From assembly GCA_016235345.1 (NCBI GenBank), contig JACRLG010000006.1, positions 1 to 64,000 of the forward strand: a stretch of 64,000 bases of DNA, given 5' to 3'. This document shows, one piece after another, positions 1-9,768 of this stretch; position 1 is the first letter of the stretch, and every line of letters starts with the position of its first letter. The translations under genes were made by a program, and so were the position numbers. Origin of the DNA: Deltaproteobacteria bacterium (lineage in GTDB: Bacteria; Desulfobacterota; Desulfobacteria; Desulfobacterales; Desulfatibacillaceae). The notes under the pieces are model-generated. The model was given only the letters and a program-made list of their open reading frames with translations. It was not told where the DNA came from and searched no databases.

Positions 1-969
1 ACCGGCGACACCGGGCCGCCGAGTCTTGTCAGCATGAGCCCGGCAAACGGGGCCATCAACGTCGATACCGCAAGCGTTCTGCGGCTCACTTTTTCGGAGC
101 CCGTTACCCAGGCCTCGCTTTCGGGCGCCCTGTCACTTACCTATGAAACCGGCGGCGGAACCGTGACCGGAACTCTCGCCCCGGTCACCGGGTTCGGCGG
201 AAGGGTCTGGGCCTTTGCGCCCGATGCGCTTCTGACCGACAGGACCTATCGGGTGGAAATTGCCGCCAGCGTCGCCGACCTCGTGGGCAACGTCACGGCC
301 GCCCCGGTAACGACGCGCTTTTCCACCACGGACACCCTTGCCCCTGAAATCTCGGGCCTTTCCACCATGGACGGCGCGAGCCTCGTGGCGGGCACCACGG
401 TTCCCGTGACTGCGGAAGCCAGCGACGGAACGGGCGTGGCCCGGGTTGAATTTTTCGTGGGGGACGCGCTGTTCGCAACGGATATTGGCACCCCCTTTGT
501 ATTCGGCTTGAACCTTCTGCCCGAATACGGCGACGAAATCATCATTTCGGCCATCGCTTACGACGCCTCCGGCAACCGTAGCGAGCGGGAGTATCTCACC
601 GTTTCCATCCTTGAAAACCAGGCTCCCACAGTAGAAATAAGCTCGCCCGAAAACGGCGGCGAGACCGGCCTTGGCCAGATCGTAAACGTCACCGTCGATG
701 TCTCCGACGACGTGGGCGCGGCATCAGTCACCCTTACGGCGGCAGGCGGCTCCCTGTTCGCAAAAACCACGGCAGTTCCATCGGGCGCTGGCTCGGTTTC
801 TTTCTCGTTCACGGTGCCGGAGGACTGGGACAGGGCGATTCCCTGCCGGAGGACTGGGACAGGGCGATTCCCGTCACCCTTCACGCCTCGGCCCTTGACG
901 GCATGGGGCTTTCAGCCGACGCGGGCGACGTGGTTCTTTCGGTGGTTGACCATCTTTCTCCTGCGGTGA
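1..969 (+). CDS. Ig-like surface protein, N-terminal part (partial, frameshifted)
   Basis: Open at the left window edge, so the true start lies outside. The visible part has an SbsA-type Ig-like domain (SPANGAINVD..., residues ~12-105) and two Big/Ig-type domains with the A-x-D-x-x-G-N pattern, typical of secreted adhesin-like proteins. From about 844 onward the reading frame is wrong: a 29-bp tandem duplication at 815-872 moves translation into a Pro/Arg-rich tail that stops at 969. Deleting one copy joins this frame to the one at 873-3539 without loss (...FTVPEDWDRAIP then VTLHASALDG...). Domain assignment is by pattern only; the exact ligand or role is unknown. Confidence 0.75.
   Translation, partial: TGDTGPPSLVSMSPANGAINVDTASVLRLTFSEPVTQASLSGALSLTYETGGGTVTGTLAPVTGFGGRVWAFAPDALLTDRTYRVEIAASVADLVGNVTAAPVTTRFSTTDTLAPEISGLSTMDGASLVAGTTVPVTAEASDGTGVARVEFFVGDALFATDIGTPFVFGLNLLPEYGDEIIISAIAYDASGNRSEREYLTVSILENQAPTVEISSPENGGETGLGQIVNVTVDVSDDVGAASVTLTAAGGSLFAKTTAVPSGAGSVSFSFTVPEDWDRAIPCRRTGTGRFPSPFTPRPLTAWGFQPTRATWFFRWLTIFLLR
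815..872 (+). repeat. 29-bp perfect tandem duplication that breaks the reading frame
   Basis: Two identical 29-base copies, 815-843 and 844-872, each starting TGCCGGAGGACTGG. 29 is not a multiple of 3, so the second copy shifts the frame by +2. Removing one copy exactly restores one open frame between 1-843 and 873-3539. It may be a recent slippage event, a contingency switch, or an assembly error. Confidence 0.95.
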
Positions 970-3539
970 ACATTCTAAGCCCCGCAAACGGAAGCCGCTT
1001 CGAGCCCGAAACCCCAATAAGCCTCACCGTCACGGCCTCGGATTCGAGCGGCATCGGCAATATCGACCTTTCGGTCACCGGAGCCACGGCCGATCACACC
1101 CAGTGGTTCAACACTCCGGGCGGCTCGCCGGTTTCTCACACCTTTACGCTTGTCATTCCCGCCGGGGCCGCGCCCACAAGCCCGGTTAACGTGACCGTAA
1201 CCGTGTCGGACGGCGCGGGCAACACCGGAACCAAAAACCTCGTCATCTGGCCCGCCGACCACGTTATTCCCAGCGCGGCCACGGTGGCCTGCCTCGGCGG
1301 CAACAACGTCGAACCCGGACGTCAGCGCTTGTTGAGGGTGATCTCGGACGACAACGTGGGGATCGCAAAAATTAAGGTGAACGTGGGCGACTTCTTCTCA
1401 CAGGTCCGGGACGTCACGCCTTCATCGCACTCGATTCAGGATTTTTACTTCACCGTGCCCGCAGGCACGCCCCTTGGGACTTCCATACCGGTGACGGCCA
1501 CTGTTTGGGACTCCTCAGAAAACGCCCTTTCAGCCGCGCCCGTAAGCCTCATCGCCGCAGACCTCACGGCCCCCTCTGTTTCGATAACGAGCCCGGCCAA
1601 CAACTCCGAGGTGATCCCCGGAACCGACGTCACCATAAGCGTAAACTCGGCTGATAATTATTCTGTTGCCAGATTGACTTGCCATGCCTGGGGATCCGCT
1701 ACCTGGAATCAGGAAATGGCCATTGATCCTGTAGTTGCAACAGCGTCCAGGCAGTTTACACTTTCTGTGCCGTCAACTGCAGCAGGCGGCAGTTATATCA
1801 GCATTAATGCCTTTGCTTATGATTCAGCCGGAAATCGAGGAGAGGCTTCCGTTATTTCTCTTAAAGTCAAAGATATTGTACCGCCATATGTTGTGAATAT
1901 GGTGCCGCCCGACGGAGCCACCATGATCGAGCCTGAAACCGCTCTAATGGTCAGCTTTAACGAGGCAGTTTTGCAGGCTTCTATAAATGAATCCACGCTT
2001 ATACTCGCAAACGCCGACGGTAGGGCCATTACTGGCGTTTTTTCAATGCCTGATGTGAATAGCGCCGTATTCACGCCGAATATATCCCTCGCTCTTGGAA
2101 AGGAATATACTTTCACGGTTAATACAGGCGTATGTGACATTGTAGGCAATCATATGATCACATCTATTGCGTCGACTTTCACAATAAGACCTCGAATCAC
2201 GCCGCTCGACACGGACGACGACGGTGATGGCTTCACGGAACTCGACGGAGATTGTGACGACAATGATCCCGACAGATATCCTGGCCATGCGGAATTTCCC
2301 GGTGACAACAAGGACAAAAATTGCAATGGGGTTATCCTTGCGCCTGGAACCGCCTGCAACATTACAAATACGGAATTTCGCATTGCGCCGCCTTTGCTTC
2401 AAAACAGCAATGCCGGATCAGGAGTGGCTGTTTCAGAAAAATATTTGGCGGTCGGAGCCAGAGGATACCAATACGGCGGACTAAGCACCGGAACAACTGT
2501 CGGGGCGCTTCTCATATATGAGCGCAGCGGGACGTCCTGGACTCAGACCCCACTTTATTTTCAAGGCCACGCCAATACGGGAAGCGACACACATAATTTA
2601 GGCGCTCCTGTTGCCTTGTCGCGTGATCGCGTTATTATCGGAGACACGACCGACGACGTGAACGGCGTAGCAAATTGCGGTTCGGCGTCCGTGTATGTGC
2701 GCACGCAGGCAGGGTGGGAACTGGAAGGCGTCCTTTATTCGGATGCGCCAAGGACAAATTCCGGGTTTGGATCGACCATAGATATTTATGGCGACAGAGC
2801 CATAGTCGGATCGTCTTCGGATATAGATGGATCAAGGGGCGCTGTCTATGTATACGAAAAAATGTCAACGGGCTGGCAGCTTGTCAAAAAGCTGTCTTTC
2901 GATCCTTCGGCGGTTTATCCCTTGTCGCACCTGGGGCAGGCGGTGTCGATCTGGGGTGACTGGGCCATGGCAAGCATGGTCTGTGATAATGGCTCGGCCG
3001 TGTTCTGCCTCCATAGGGAGTCAAACGGGCAATGGGTCATCCCGGCGAATGGCCGCATAAATCCGCCCGTGTCATCGGGCTATCAAAATTATTTCGCCTA
3101 CGCCCTGGATATGAGCGGCAATTACGTCGTCATTACCCAGTATGGGAGACTCAGCAAGGCTTATGTCTATCTGCTTACGGGTAATGCATGGCAACGGGTT
3201 CAGGACCTCCAAAGCATACCCAATCCCAACCCGCAGATTTCAGGGACACTCGGAAGTACGGTTTCCCTGTGGGGCGATTACCTTGCCGTGGCAAGTTCAG
3301 GCGTGAACTTCCAGCCAGCTATGAATTTTTATGTGAAAAATGGCAGCGGACAGTTCGTTCCCATGCTTTCGCGCCATCCTTCGGCGCCTCAAACAGTGCC
3401 CGCGCCGAATCCTTGGTATGACGCTTACGGGTCCTGCGTTTCTGTGGGACATGGATGGATAGTGGTGGGTGCTCCCGGAGATTTCAGCAATAAAGGTTCT
3501 TTCTTTACTTATAAGCAATACTGTGACGGCCCGCCATGA
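873..3539 (+). CDS. Ig-like / MopE-like / FG-GAP surface protein, C-terminal part
   Basis: This is the continuation of the gene at 1-969 in the frame restored after the 29-bp duplication; the first in-frame ATG is at 903. It encodes three or four Ig-like domains, then an SbsA-like domain (NMVPPDGATMIEPE...), then an acidic metal-binding segment near 2205-2330 (DTDDDGDGF, DGDCDDNDPDRYPGH, DKNCNG) of the MopE/thrombospondin-3 kind. About 390 residues of FG-GAP/beta-propeller-like repeats follow (VALSRDRVIIGD, IYGDRAIVGSSSD). It is probably exported and surface bound, with Ca-binding repeats. GC content falls between about 1,640 and 3,540, which suggests mosaic origin. No anchor or sorting signal is visible at the C-terminus. 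Confidence 0.7.
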   Translation, partial: VTLHASALDGMGLSADAGDVVLSVVDHLSPAVNILSPANGSRFEPETPISLTVTASDSSGIGNIDLSVTGATADHTQWFNTPGGSPVSHTFTLVIPAGAAPTSPVNVTVTVSDGAGNTGTKNLVIWPADHVIPSAATVACLGGNNVEPGRQRLLRVISDDNVGIAKIKVNVGDFFSQVRDVTPSSHSIQDFYFTVPAGTPLGTSIPVTATVWDSSENALSAAPVSLIAADLTAPSVSITSPANNSEVIPGTDVTISVNSADNYSVARLTCHAWGSATWNQEMAIDPVVATASRQFTLSVPSTAAGGSYISINAFAYDSAGNRGEASVISLKVKDIVPPYVVNMVPPDGATMIEPETALMVSFNEAVLQASINESTLILANADGRAITGVFSMPDVNSAVFTPNISLALGKEYTFTVNTGVCDIVGNHMITSIASTFTIRPRITPLDTDDDGDGFTELDGDCDDNDPDRYPGHAEFPGDNKDKNCNGVILAPGTACNITNTEFRIAPPLLQNSNAGSGVAVSEKYLAVGARGYQYGGLSTGTTVGALLIYERSGTSWTQTPLYFQGHANTGSDTHNLGAPVALSRDRVIIGDTTDDVNGVANCGSASVYVRTQAGWELEGVLYSDAPRTNSGFGSTIDIYGDRAIVGSSSDIDGSRGAVYVYEKMSTGWQLVKKLSFDPSAVYPLSHLGQAVSIWGDWAMASMVCDNGSAVFCLHRESNGQWVIPANGRINPPVSSGYQNYFAYALDMSGNYVVITQYGRLSKAYVYLLTGNAWQRVQDLQSIPNPNPQISGTLGSTVSLWGDYLAVASSGVNFQPAMNFYVKNGSGQFVPMLSRHPSAPQTVPAPNPWYDAYGSCVSVGHGWIVVGAPGDFSNKGSFFTYKQYCDGPP

Positions 3540-3644
3540 TTCGACGCGTGTTACGGCAAAACACCTAATTTTGATAGACGGCCACATGCTTGACTGTTTG
3601 CGTGGCAGGAAAGTGCTTGGGATTATAAAGGCGGATTACAAACG

Positions 3645-5225
3645 ATGCGGAGGTTGACGGTAAAATTTGTGGTGTTGACGGCGCTGATTATGCTGCTATT
3701 CATGCCGGGGCTTGCTTTGGCAGGCGGAGCGCCTCCCACGGCGAGCCTTACAGCCGCGCCCGCAACGGTTGTGGAGGGCCAGAGCGCGGTCCTTTCGTGG
3801 AGTTCCACGGGCGCGGGCCAGTGCTTCATCCATCCAGGCATCGGCCCCGTCGCCGCCAGCGGATCCATGTCCGTAAAGCCCGGCTGCACCACCGTTTACA
3901 CGCTTTGGGTCAAAAACGCCCGGGGTTTCGCAAAATCAGAGGCCAAGGTTTTTGTCAACCGTCCGCCGGTGGCCTTTTTCTCGGCCCTGCCAAAGACAAT
4001 TTTCGCGGGCCAGAAGGCGAAACTTTACTGGTCGAGCCTCGGAGCCACAAGCGTCGGCATCGACCAGGGTGTCGGCTCCGTGGGCTTTTGCGGCGTGAAG
4101 GAAGTGGCTCCGACCGCCACCACCACCTACACCCTTACCGCCACCGGCCAGAGCGGAACCGTCACGAAAACCGCCACCGTAAGCGTCACCCCCATGCCCC
4201 AGGGCGGGCTCACGATTTTTGAAAAAACATGCGCGGTTCGAATGCCGCGCTTTTACGTGGGCACGTCGGTTTTCAAGTCCAACGCCTACGGCACGGCTTA
4301 CCTCACCGTCACCAAGGCCACGCCGGACAAGAGAGTCAACTCGGGCACGATTTTTTTAAACGGCGAAAGCATAAGCCTCGATTCCTTTCTGGATGGGCCG
4401 GATACGGTCTTCAAAAAGCCGGTTTCCGTGCGTCTGTTGAATTTTTTCTCCATCGCCCTTACCGGCCAGTACAAGGCCGGGCTCGAAATAAAAATCGCCT
4501 TTGAATGCCCGGATTCCGCGCCCCAGGTGAGCCTTGCGGCAAACCCGCTGGAACTTGTGCGCGGCCAATCCACAACACTTACATGGTCTTCGGTAAACGC
4601 CGATTCCTGCGTGCTGGAACCGGGCTCGGTGGCGCTTCCCCCAAGCGGAAGCCTTACGGTGGAGCCCGCCGACACCACCACCTATATAATTACCGCCACG
4701 GGTCCCGGCGGATCGGCCATAAGCCACGTTACGGTTTCCGTCTACAACAGGCCGGAGGCGGCGTTTTCGGCCAACCCTGCCGCCATTATCCTTGGCGGAT
4801 CCAGCGTCCTTGCCTGGACCACCACCGACGCCGAAAGCGTCTCCATATCCCCCGGTGTCGGCGCTGTCGCCCCCGGCGGCTCTTCGGCGGTCACGCCGAC
4901 CGAAACCACCACCTACGTTCTGACCGCAACAGGAGCGGGCGGTTCTGTCACGGCCTCCACCACGGTTACGGTCCACGTTCCGCCCACGGCGACGCTTGCC
5001 GTCGAGCCCGCAGCCATAATAGCCGGCCAGAGCGCGTCGCTTTCTTGGACCAGCCAAAACGCCGACACCGTTTCCATCGAGCCAGGCATCGGAACCGTTG
5101 ATCCCGACGGAACCCATTCGATAGCGCCTTCCGAGACCACCACATACACCATCACCGCCACCGGCCCGGGCGGGGTCGCCAAAAAATACCCACGGCGACT
5201 CTTGCCGTCTCCCCCAATGCGATAA
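3645..5225 (+). CDS. Giant Ig-RHS surface protein, segment 1 (signal peptide and Ig repeats)
   Basis: It starts with a clear Sec signal peptide (residues 1-27, hydrophobic core VVLTALIMLLFMPGLALA, ALA-G cleavage). Near-identical ~75-residue Ig-like repeats follow, with the signature SWSS...SIEPGIG...PSETTTYTITATGPGG. A ~100-residue non-repeat insert lies at residues ~190-285. The frame ends at 5225 after GPGGVAKKYPRR, while the next repeat (PTATLAVSPNAIIEG) continues at 5189 in another frame. The break lies at an A6 run (5181-5186); one extra A would rejoin the frames, but an ~11-residue strand is also missing there compared with sibling repeats. Presumably the N-terminus of one ~14-kb gene ending at 17704. 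Confidence 0.75.
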   Translation: MRRLTVKFVVLTALIMLLFMPGLALAGGAPPTASLTAAPATVVEGQSAVLSWSSTGAGQCFIHPGIGPVAASGSMSVKPGCTTVYTLWVKNARGFAKSEAKVFVNRPPVAFFSALPKTIFAGQKAKLYWSSLGATSVGIDQGVGSVGFCGVKEVAPTATTTYTLTATGQSGTVTKTATVSVTPMPQGGLTIFEKTCAVRMPRFYVGTSVFKSNAYGTAYLTVTKATPDKRVNSGTIFLNGESISLDSFLDGPDTVFKKPVSVRLLNFFSIALTGQYKAGLEIKIAFECPDSAPQVSLAANPLELVRGQSTTLTWSSVNADSCVLEPGSVALPPSGSLTVEPADTTTYIITATGPGGSAISHVTVSVYNRPEAAFSANPAAIILGGSSVLAWTTTDAESVSISPGVGAVAPGGSSAVTPTETTTYVLTATGAGGSVTASTTVTVHVPPTATLAVEPAAIIAGQSASLSWTSQNADTVSIEPGIGTVDPDGTHSIAPSETTTYTITATGPGGVAKKYPRRLLPSPPMR

Positions 5226-7018
5226 TCGAGGGCGAAAACGCCACCCTTTCCTGGAACACGAATCACGCCGAAACCGTCTTCATCGAGCCCGAAATCGGTC
5301 AGGTCGACCCGTCGGGAAGCGTGAGTGTTTCACCTTCAGAATCAACAACTTATACCATTACGGCCACCGGCCCTGGCGGGACAACGCGGGCTCACGCGAC
5401 CCTGACGGTCTATCACGTTCCCACGGTGAGCATTTCGGTTTCGGAAGCCAGCATAATCGAAGGCCAGAAGGCCGTCTTGGCCTGGAGTTCGGCCAACGCA
5501 TACACAGTTTCCATCGAGCCGGGCATTGGCCTTGTTTCGCAGGAGGGCAACCTCGAAGTCTCGCCGTCCGAAACGACCTCCTACACCATTACAGCCACAG
5601 GCCCGGGCGGAGTCGCCAGGGCGTCGGCGACCCTCATCGTCCACCATGTTCCCACGGCAAGCCTGACCGTCTCGCCCGGAACCATCATCGAGGGCAACAC
5701 CGCAAGCCTTTCCTGGAACACGAATTTCGCGGACACGGTTGTCATCGAGCCCGGAATCGGGCAGGTTGATCAGGCGGGAAGCATGACGGTGTCGCCGTCC
5801 GAGACGACATCCTACACCATAACGGCCATTGGCCCGGGCGGAACGACCAGAGCTTACGCGACTCTCACGGTTTACCACCTTCCCACGGTCACGGTTTCGG
5901 CCTCGAGCGCGCTCATCACCCTGGGCGAAAACGTAACCATCACCTGGGCCTCGACCCACGCCAGTGCCTGTTCCATCTCCCCGGGCGAAACAGTGCTTGC
6001 GCTGTCCGGCTCCATCACCATCACCCCGACTGAATCAGCCACTTACACGATAACCGCCACCGGCCCCGGCGGACACGCCACGGCCTCCGTTTTCGTGCGC
6101 GTGAATCGCAGGCCCGTTGCCGAGGCAGGTGAAAGCCGCGTCGTCAACATGGCCTGGGACCGGGACACCATAGAAGTAAGCCTTACCGGCCTTGGCTCCA
6201 CGGATTCGGACGGGCAGGTGGCCTCGTATTTCTGGACCGGCTCCCCCAATCCCGATGACGCGGCCTCGCCAACCCTCGTTCTTTCGGAGGGGGTCCACGT
6301 CTTCACCCTTCTCGTCACGGACGATTCGGGCGCCACAAGCGAGCCGGACCAGGTGACCATTACCGTCGACAGGGCCTACAAGCCGGTGCTCACGGCCCCG
6401 GCCGTGCTCACGGCCCCGGCCACGGTGGCGGCGGCGGAGGGGGCGCCCGTAACCGTCACGGTTTCGGCAAGCGACTTGGACGGGGACAGCCTCACATTCT
6501 CGGTAAGTTCGCTTCCGCGCGGCGCGGTTTTCGATGCAGCGGGCGGAGTCCTTTACTGGACCCCGGATTTTGACCAGTCAGGCTCCTACACCATTTCATT
6601 TACTGTCTCGGACAACACCGGACTTTACGACACAGAAAACGTCACGGTCACTGTGGCCCAGACAAACAGGCCGCCGGTTTTCACGTCAGGCGCGATAACC
6701 GCCGCCGAGGCGGATTATCCGTATTCCTACCAGGCAAGGGGCGAGGACCCGGACGACGACTCCATCACCTATGCCCTGGACCACGGGCCTGCCGGCATGA
6801 GTGTAGACCTCTACACCGGGCTCGTGTCCTGGCTTCCGGGCGCATCCCAGGCCGGAGTGCAGGAAGCGGCCATAAGGGTGACGGACAGCTTGGGATCAAG
6901 CGCGGTCCAGGTTTTCCAGATCACCGTGGCCCAGGCCAGGACTTCGTGTCCGCTCCCTTCCTTTTTTCATGCACGGCTCCGGGGGTTTCAGGCAAAAACC
7001 TGGACATCCTGGCCATAG
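5189..7018 (+). CDS. Giant Ig-RHS surface protein, segment 2 (Ig, PKD and cadherin-like repeats)
   Basis: This continues segment 1 in a different frame; it has no independent start of its own and the first GTG is at 5321. It holds four more Ig-like repeats (PTATLAVS, PTVSISVS, PTASLTVS, PTVTVSAS), a PKD-like domain (GLGSTDSDGQVASYFW...) and two cadherin/He_PIG-like domains (SASDLDGDSLTFSVSSLPRGAVFD; RGEDPDDDSITYALDHGPAGM). The real frame is lost near 6935: after VFQITVAQA it reads a short nonsense tail to 7018, while an Ig-like domain (FVSAPFLFSCTAPGVSG) continues in another frame. The front strands of that next domain are missing, so this junction may be a deletion rather than a one-base error. 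Confidence 0.7.
   Translation, partial: PTATLAVSPNAIIEGENATLSWNTNHAETVFIEPEIGQVDPSGSVSVSPSESTTYTITATGPGGTTRAHATLTVYHVPTVSISVSEASIIEGQKAVLAWSSANAYTVSIEPGIGLVSQEGNLEVSPSETTSYTITATGPGGVARASATLIVHHVPTASLTVSPGTIIEGNTASLSWNTNFADTVVIEPGIGQVDQAGSMTVSPSETTSYTITAIGPGGTTRAYATLTVYHLPTVTVSASSALITLGENVTITWASTHASACSISPGETVLALSGSITITPTESATYTITATGPGGHATASVFVRVNRRPVAEAGESRVVNMAWDRDTIEVSLTGLGSTDSDGQVASYFWTGSPNPDDAASPTLVLSEGVHVFTLLVTDDSGATSEPDQVTITVDRAYKPVLTAPAVLTAPATVAAAEGAPVTVTVSASDLDGDSLTFSVSSLPRGAVFDAAGGVLYWTPDFDQSGSYTISFTVSDNTGLYDTENVTVTVAQTNRPPVFTSGAITAAEADYPYSYQARGEDPDDDSITYALDHGPAGMSVDLYTGLVSWLPGASQAGVQEAAIRVTDSLGSSAVQVFQITVAQARTSCPLPSFFHARLRGFQAKTWTSWP
6386..6421 (+). repeat. In-frame 18-bp tandem duplication
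   Basis: Two identical 18-base copies (6386-6403, 6404-6421, GTGCTCACGGCCCCGGCC) encode VLTAPA twice. It does not disturb the frame and shows that short tandem duplication is active in this gene. Confidence 0.9.
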
Positions 7019-9768
7019 CCCGCGATGCGACCGGGAACTTCACCGAGGCCCGGGCCAGCGTTGCCGTGGTCTCCGAGGCCGACTCGGTCACGCCCTCTGT
7101 TATAAAGGTTATCGCTCCCCGGTCCGCCGCGCCCGGCGAAAAGGCGCGGGTGGGGGTCATGGCCTCCGACGACCGGGGAGTGAGCCGGGTTAGGTTTATC
7201 TATAATGACCAGGCCTTCGCCGATTCCTACGCGCCGCCATTTTCCGCAGAGTTTTCGGTGCCTGCAACCCTTGCAACCGGAAGCGCCGCAACGGTTGCGG
7301 TTGAGGTAATGGACGCGGAGGGCAACACTGCAAGCGCAAGCGCCGTCATCAATATCATCGAAAACCCGGACACCACGGCTCCCAATGGCGTGGCGGTTTC
7401 TGCCCCGGCCATTGTGAAACCCGGCGAGACCATGGAGCTTTCAGCCACGGGCACGGATTCGGGCGGTCTTTTTTCCATGGAGTTTTATGCAAACGGAGCC
7501 CTGATCGGAACCGGCCTTGAAGCGCCTTACAATTTCGCCTGGACGGTTCCCCACAACGCGGCTCCGGGAAGCCGGATAAGCTTTACGGCAAGGGCCGTGG
7601 ATTTTTCGGGCAACCACGCGGATTCTGCTGAGTTTTCAGCCACCGTGGCCGCGCTCGGCAGGGGCTTTTTAATTGGCGAAGCATACGACGACGCGACATC
7701 CCTTCCTGTCACCGGAGCCGACGTCATCGTCAGCATGGCGGGCGGGCTCGGACTGATTGATCCCATAAGAACCGTGACCGACCTTGCCGGGCGGTACTCC
7801 CTGGAGCTATCCGAGGGGCTCGCGGTTTTGCGCGTGATAAAGGATGGTTACACGATTTCATACCGCTCGGTTTACGTGGCCGCCGACGCGGTCACCGAAC
7901 CCCTGGACGCGCGCCTAACCCCGATTTCGCCGTCAATCGAAATCACAGGCCTTTCCGGCGGGGCCGTGTCCCTGGATAATGGCGCGGTTACGCTCACCGT
8001 TCCAGCCGGTTCCTTCGGCGAAACCCGTCCGGTCTCCCTCACAAGGCTTTCGGCCCAGGGCCTTCCGGGGCCGCTCCCCCTTGGCTGGACCCCGGTTTCG
8101 GGCTTTGCCGCAGGTCCCTCCGGCTGGCCGGTGAACCTCGCCTTAAGCATCACGGCCACCGGGCTTTCAAACGTCGGCAATTCCCCGGAAAACCTCGTGG
8201 CCGCTTGGTGGGACGCAGCAAGCTCCCGCTGGGTGAGGGCCGAATCAAGCGCTCTGAACGGCGCGATCAGCGCCGTGATGCCGGGCTTTACCACCGTTGT
8301 TTTCGCGCGTCCCGACGCGGGCTCGTCGGCCCCTGCCCTGCCCCAGGTGGGCCAGGCCCTTTCGGGCGTCGCTCCCATCCCGATTCCCCAAGACGCCGTC
8401 GCCCAGATATCGTCATCCCCCGACATCCTTTTCATGCAGCCGGGCCAGAAATCAAGCGTAACGGTGACACTGGCCTCAAGCGCAGGCCTGCCGTCCGGCA
8501 CCGTCATAAGGGCGGACCACGACGAGTCCTACATCCTGTTGAACGGCCAGAAACTCCTCGTTGATCCCCGTGGCGAGGACATTATCATGTACCGCGCCCA
8601 GGGTGGCCTTGCCGGTGAGTTTGTCGCCACCCCATCGCGCAGCTTTGACCCGGCTCTTTTAAATGAAGGTGGCATTGAAATATCCGTCAACAGGCCCGGT
8701 GAATCACGCGGCCTTGGCGTGTTTTCTCCGGCTGGCGGATCTGTTGCAGCGCAGGGCGCAAGCCTTTCGATGGGTGCGGGGCTCCTTGACGGCCCGGTTC
8801 CGGTGAGGCTCGGCGTTTTTTCGGAATGGGACAAGGCCGTCTCCTCCGACACCCGCCTCGTGCGCCTTGGCGGTCCTGCCGGGGTGGACCTCGATCTCGG
8901 CGGAAAATCGCTCCCCGTTTCGGCAACCTTGACCGTGGACCTTGGCGTAGCACCCTCGTCAGACCTCACCGTGCTCCTGGTGCGCACCGCCGAGGCCGCC
9001 GGAACCGGGCTTCTGGAGCTTGTCGCCAAAGGCAGCGTGGCGGGCCAGGTTGTGACGTTTACGGGCGGTGACGCCAATTTCCCTGTCACCGGCATCACGG
9101 ATGGCGGTCGATACTACATCGTGGGAGTGGCGGGGCCGGTGGGCTTCATCACGGGCCGGGTCCAGAAAAACGGCGCGGACGCTCCCGGCGTTCTGGTTTC
9201 CACAAACGGGCTTCCCTTTGTTTCGTTCACCAGGGCCAGCGACGCGGCCTACGTGCTGGCGGCCCCTGCGGGAAGCGCAGGCGTCACGGCCATTGATCTC
9301 ACCGACGGCGCAGAGGCCCGGAGCGTGGCGGAGGTCAGCCAGGGCGGATCCAGCGTGGCGAACCTATATCTCATGAAGGGCGCGCCCCTTGTCACCTCGG
9401 TCACGCCCGCCCACAACGCGCGCGGGGTCGACCCGGCTTCCTCATTAACCGTGAAATTCAGCCGCCCGATGGCTCCCGCGAGCCTTTCAGCCGACACCGT
9501 GACTTTAAAAGGGCAGGGCGGCGCGGTTTTGACCGGCTCGGTTCGAGTATCCGCCGACGGAACCTCCGTCGCATTCACGCCTTTTGCGCTTCTGGCCGAG
9601 GCTTCGGCCTATACTTTAACTGTGTCTGGCACTGTTACCGATTCCTACGGAAACGCCCTTGGCGCGGATTTTTCGTCCGTCTTCCATACCATCAATAAAA
9701 TAGCACCGCCAATTGGGCGCTGCCCCGGCGAAGGTTCTGGTCATCGCCACCAACTTTATAACCGGTGA
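6946..9768 (+). CDS. Giant Ig-RHS surface protein, segment 3 (Ig, CarboxypepD_reg and ZU5-like domains)
   Basis: The first possible start codon in this frame is the GTG at 6946, but the frame is open from about 6940, and the segment is best read as a continuation of the upstream ones. Two to three Big/Ig domains with DxxGN ends come first, then a carboxypeptidase-regulatory-like domain (GFLIGEAYDDATSLPVTGAD...GRYSLEL). A ZU5-like segment follows (NGAVTLTVPAGSFGETRPVSL), then a ~250-residue beta-rich region. It ends with an SbsA-type Ig domain (VTPAHNARGVDPASSL). The frame ends at 9768 just after this domain, while a second CarboxypepD_reg domain continues one frame over near 9710. A single-base indel between about 9690 and 9715 would explain the break. 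Confidence 0.7.
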   Translation: MSAPFLFSCTAPGVSGKNLDILAIARDATGNFTEARASVAVVSEADSVTPSVIKVIAPRSAAPGEKARVGVMASDDRGVSRVRFIYNDQAFADSYAPPFSAEFSVPATLATGSAATVAVEVMDAEGNTASASAVINIIENPDTTAPNGVAVSAPAIVKPGETMELSATGTDSGGLFSMEFYANGALIGTGLEAPYNFAWTVPHNAAPGSRISFTARAVDFSGNHADSAEFSATVAALGRGFLIGEAYDDATSLPVTGADVIVSMAGGLGLIDPIRTVTDLAGRYSLELSEGLAVLRVIKDGYTISYRSVYVAADAVTEPLDARLTPISPSIEITGLSGGAVSLDNGAVTLTVPAGSFGETRPVSLTRLSAQGLPGPLPLGWTPVSGFAAGPSGWPVNLALSITATGLSNVGNSPENLVAAWWDAASSRWVRAESSALNGAISAVMPGFTTVVFARPDAGSSAPALPQVGQALSGVAPIPIPQDAVAQISSSPDILFMQPGQKSSVTVTLASSAGLPSGTVIRADHDESYILLNGQKLLVDPRGEDIIMYRAQGGLAGEFVATPSRSFDPALLNEGGIEISVNRPGESRGLGVFSPAGGSVAAQGASLSMGAGLLDGPVPVRLGVFSEWDKAVSSDTRLVRLGGPAGVDLDLGGKSLPVSATLTVDLGVAPSSDLTVLLVRTAEAAGTGLLELVAKGSVAGQVVTFTGGDANFPVTGITDGGRYYIVGVAGPVGFITGRVQKNGADAPGVLVSTNGLPFVSFTRASDAAYVLAAPAGSAGVTAIDLTDGAEARSVAEVSQGGSSVANLYLMKGAPLVTSVTPAHNARGVDPASSLTVKFSRPMAPASLSADTVTLKGQGGAVLTGSVRVSADGTSVAFTPFALLAEASAYTLTVSGTVTDSYGNALGADFSSVFHTINKIAPPIGRCPGEGSGHRHQLYNR

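Noticed and set aside
4356-5117. A 253-codon open frame on the minus strand inside the Ig repeats, and similar ones at 5342-5959
   Set aside because: Gly/Arg-rich shadow translation of GC-rich repeats; no ribosome site and no domain. The plus-strand frames show clear Ig repeats.
5175-5190. Programmed -1 frameshift at the A6 run
   Set aside because: A slip would join the frames, but part of the Ig domain is missing at the same spot and no stimulatory structure is obvious, so deletion or sequence error is more likely.
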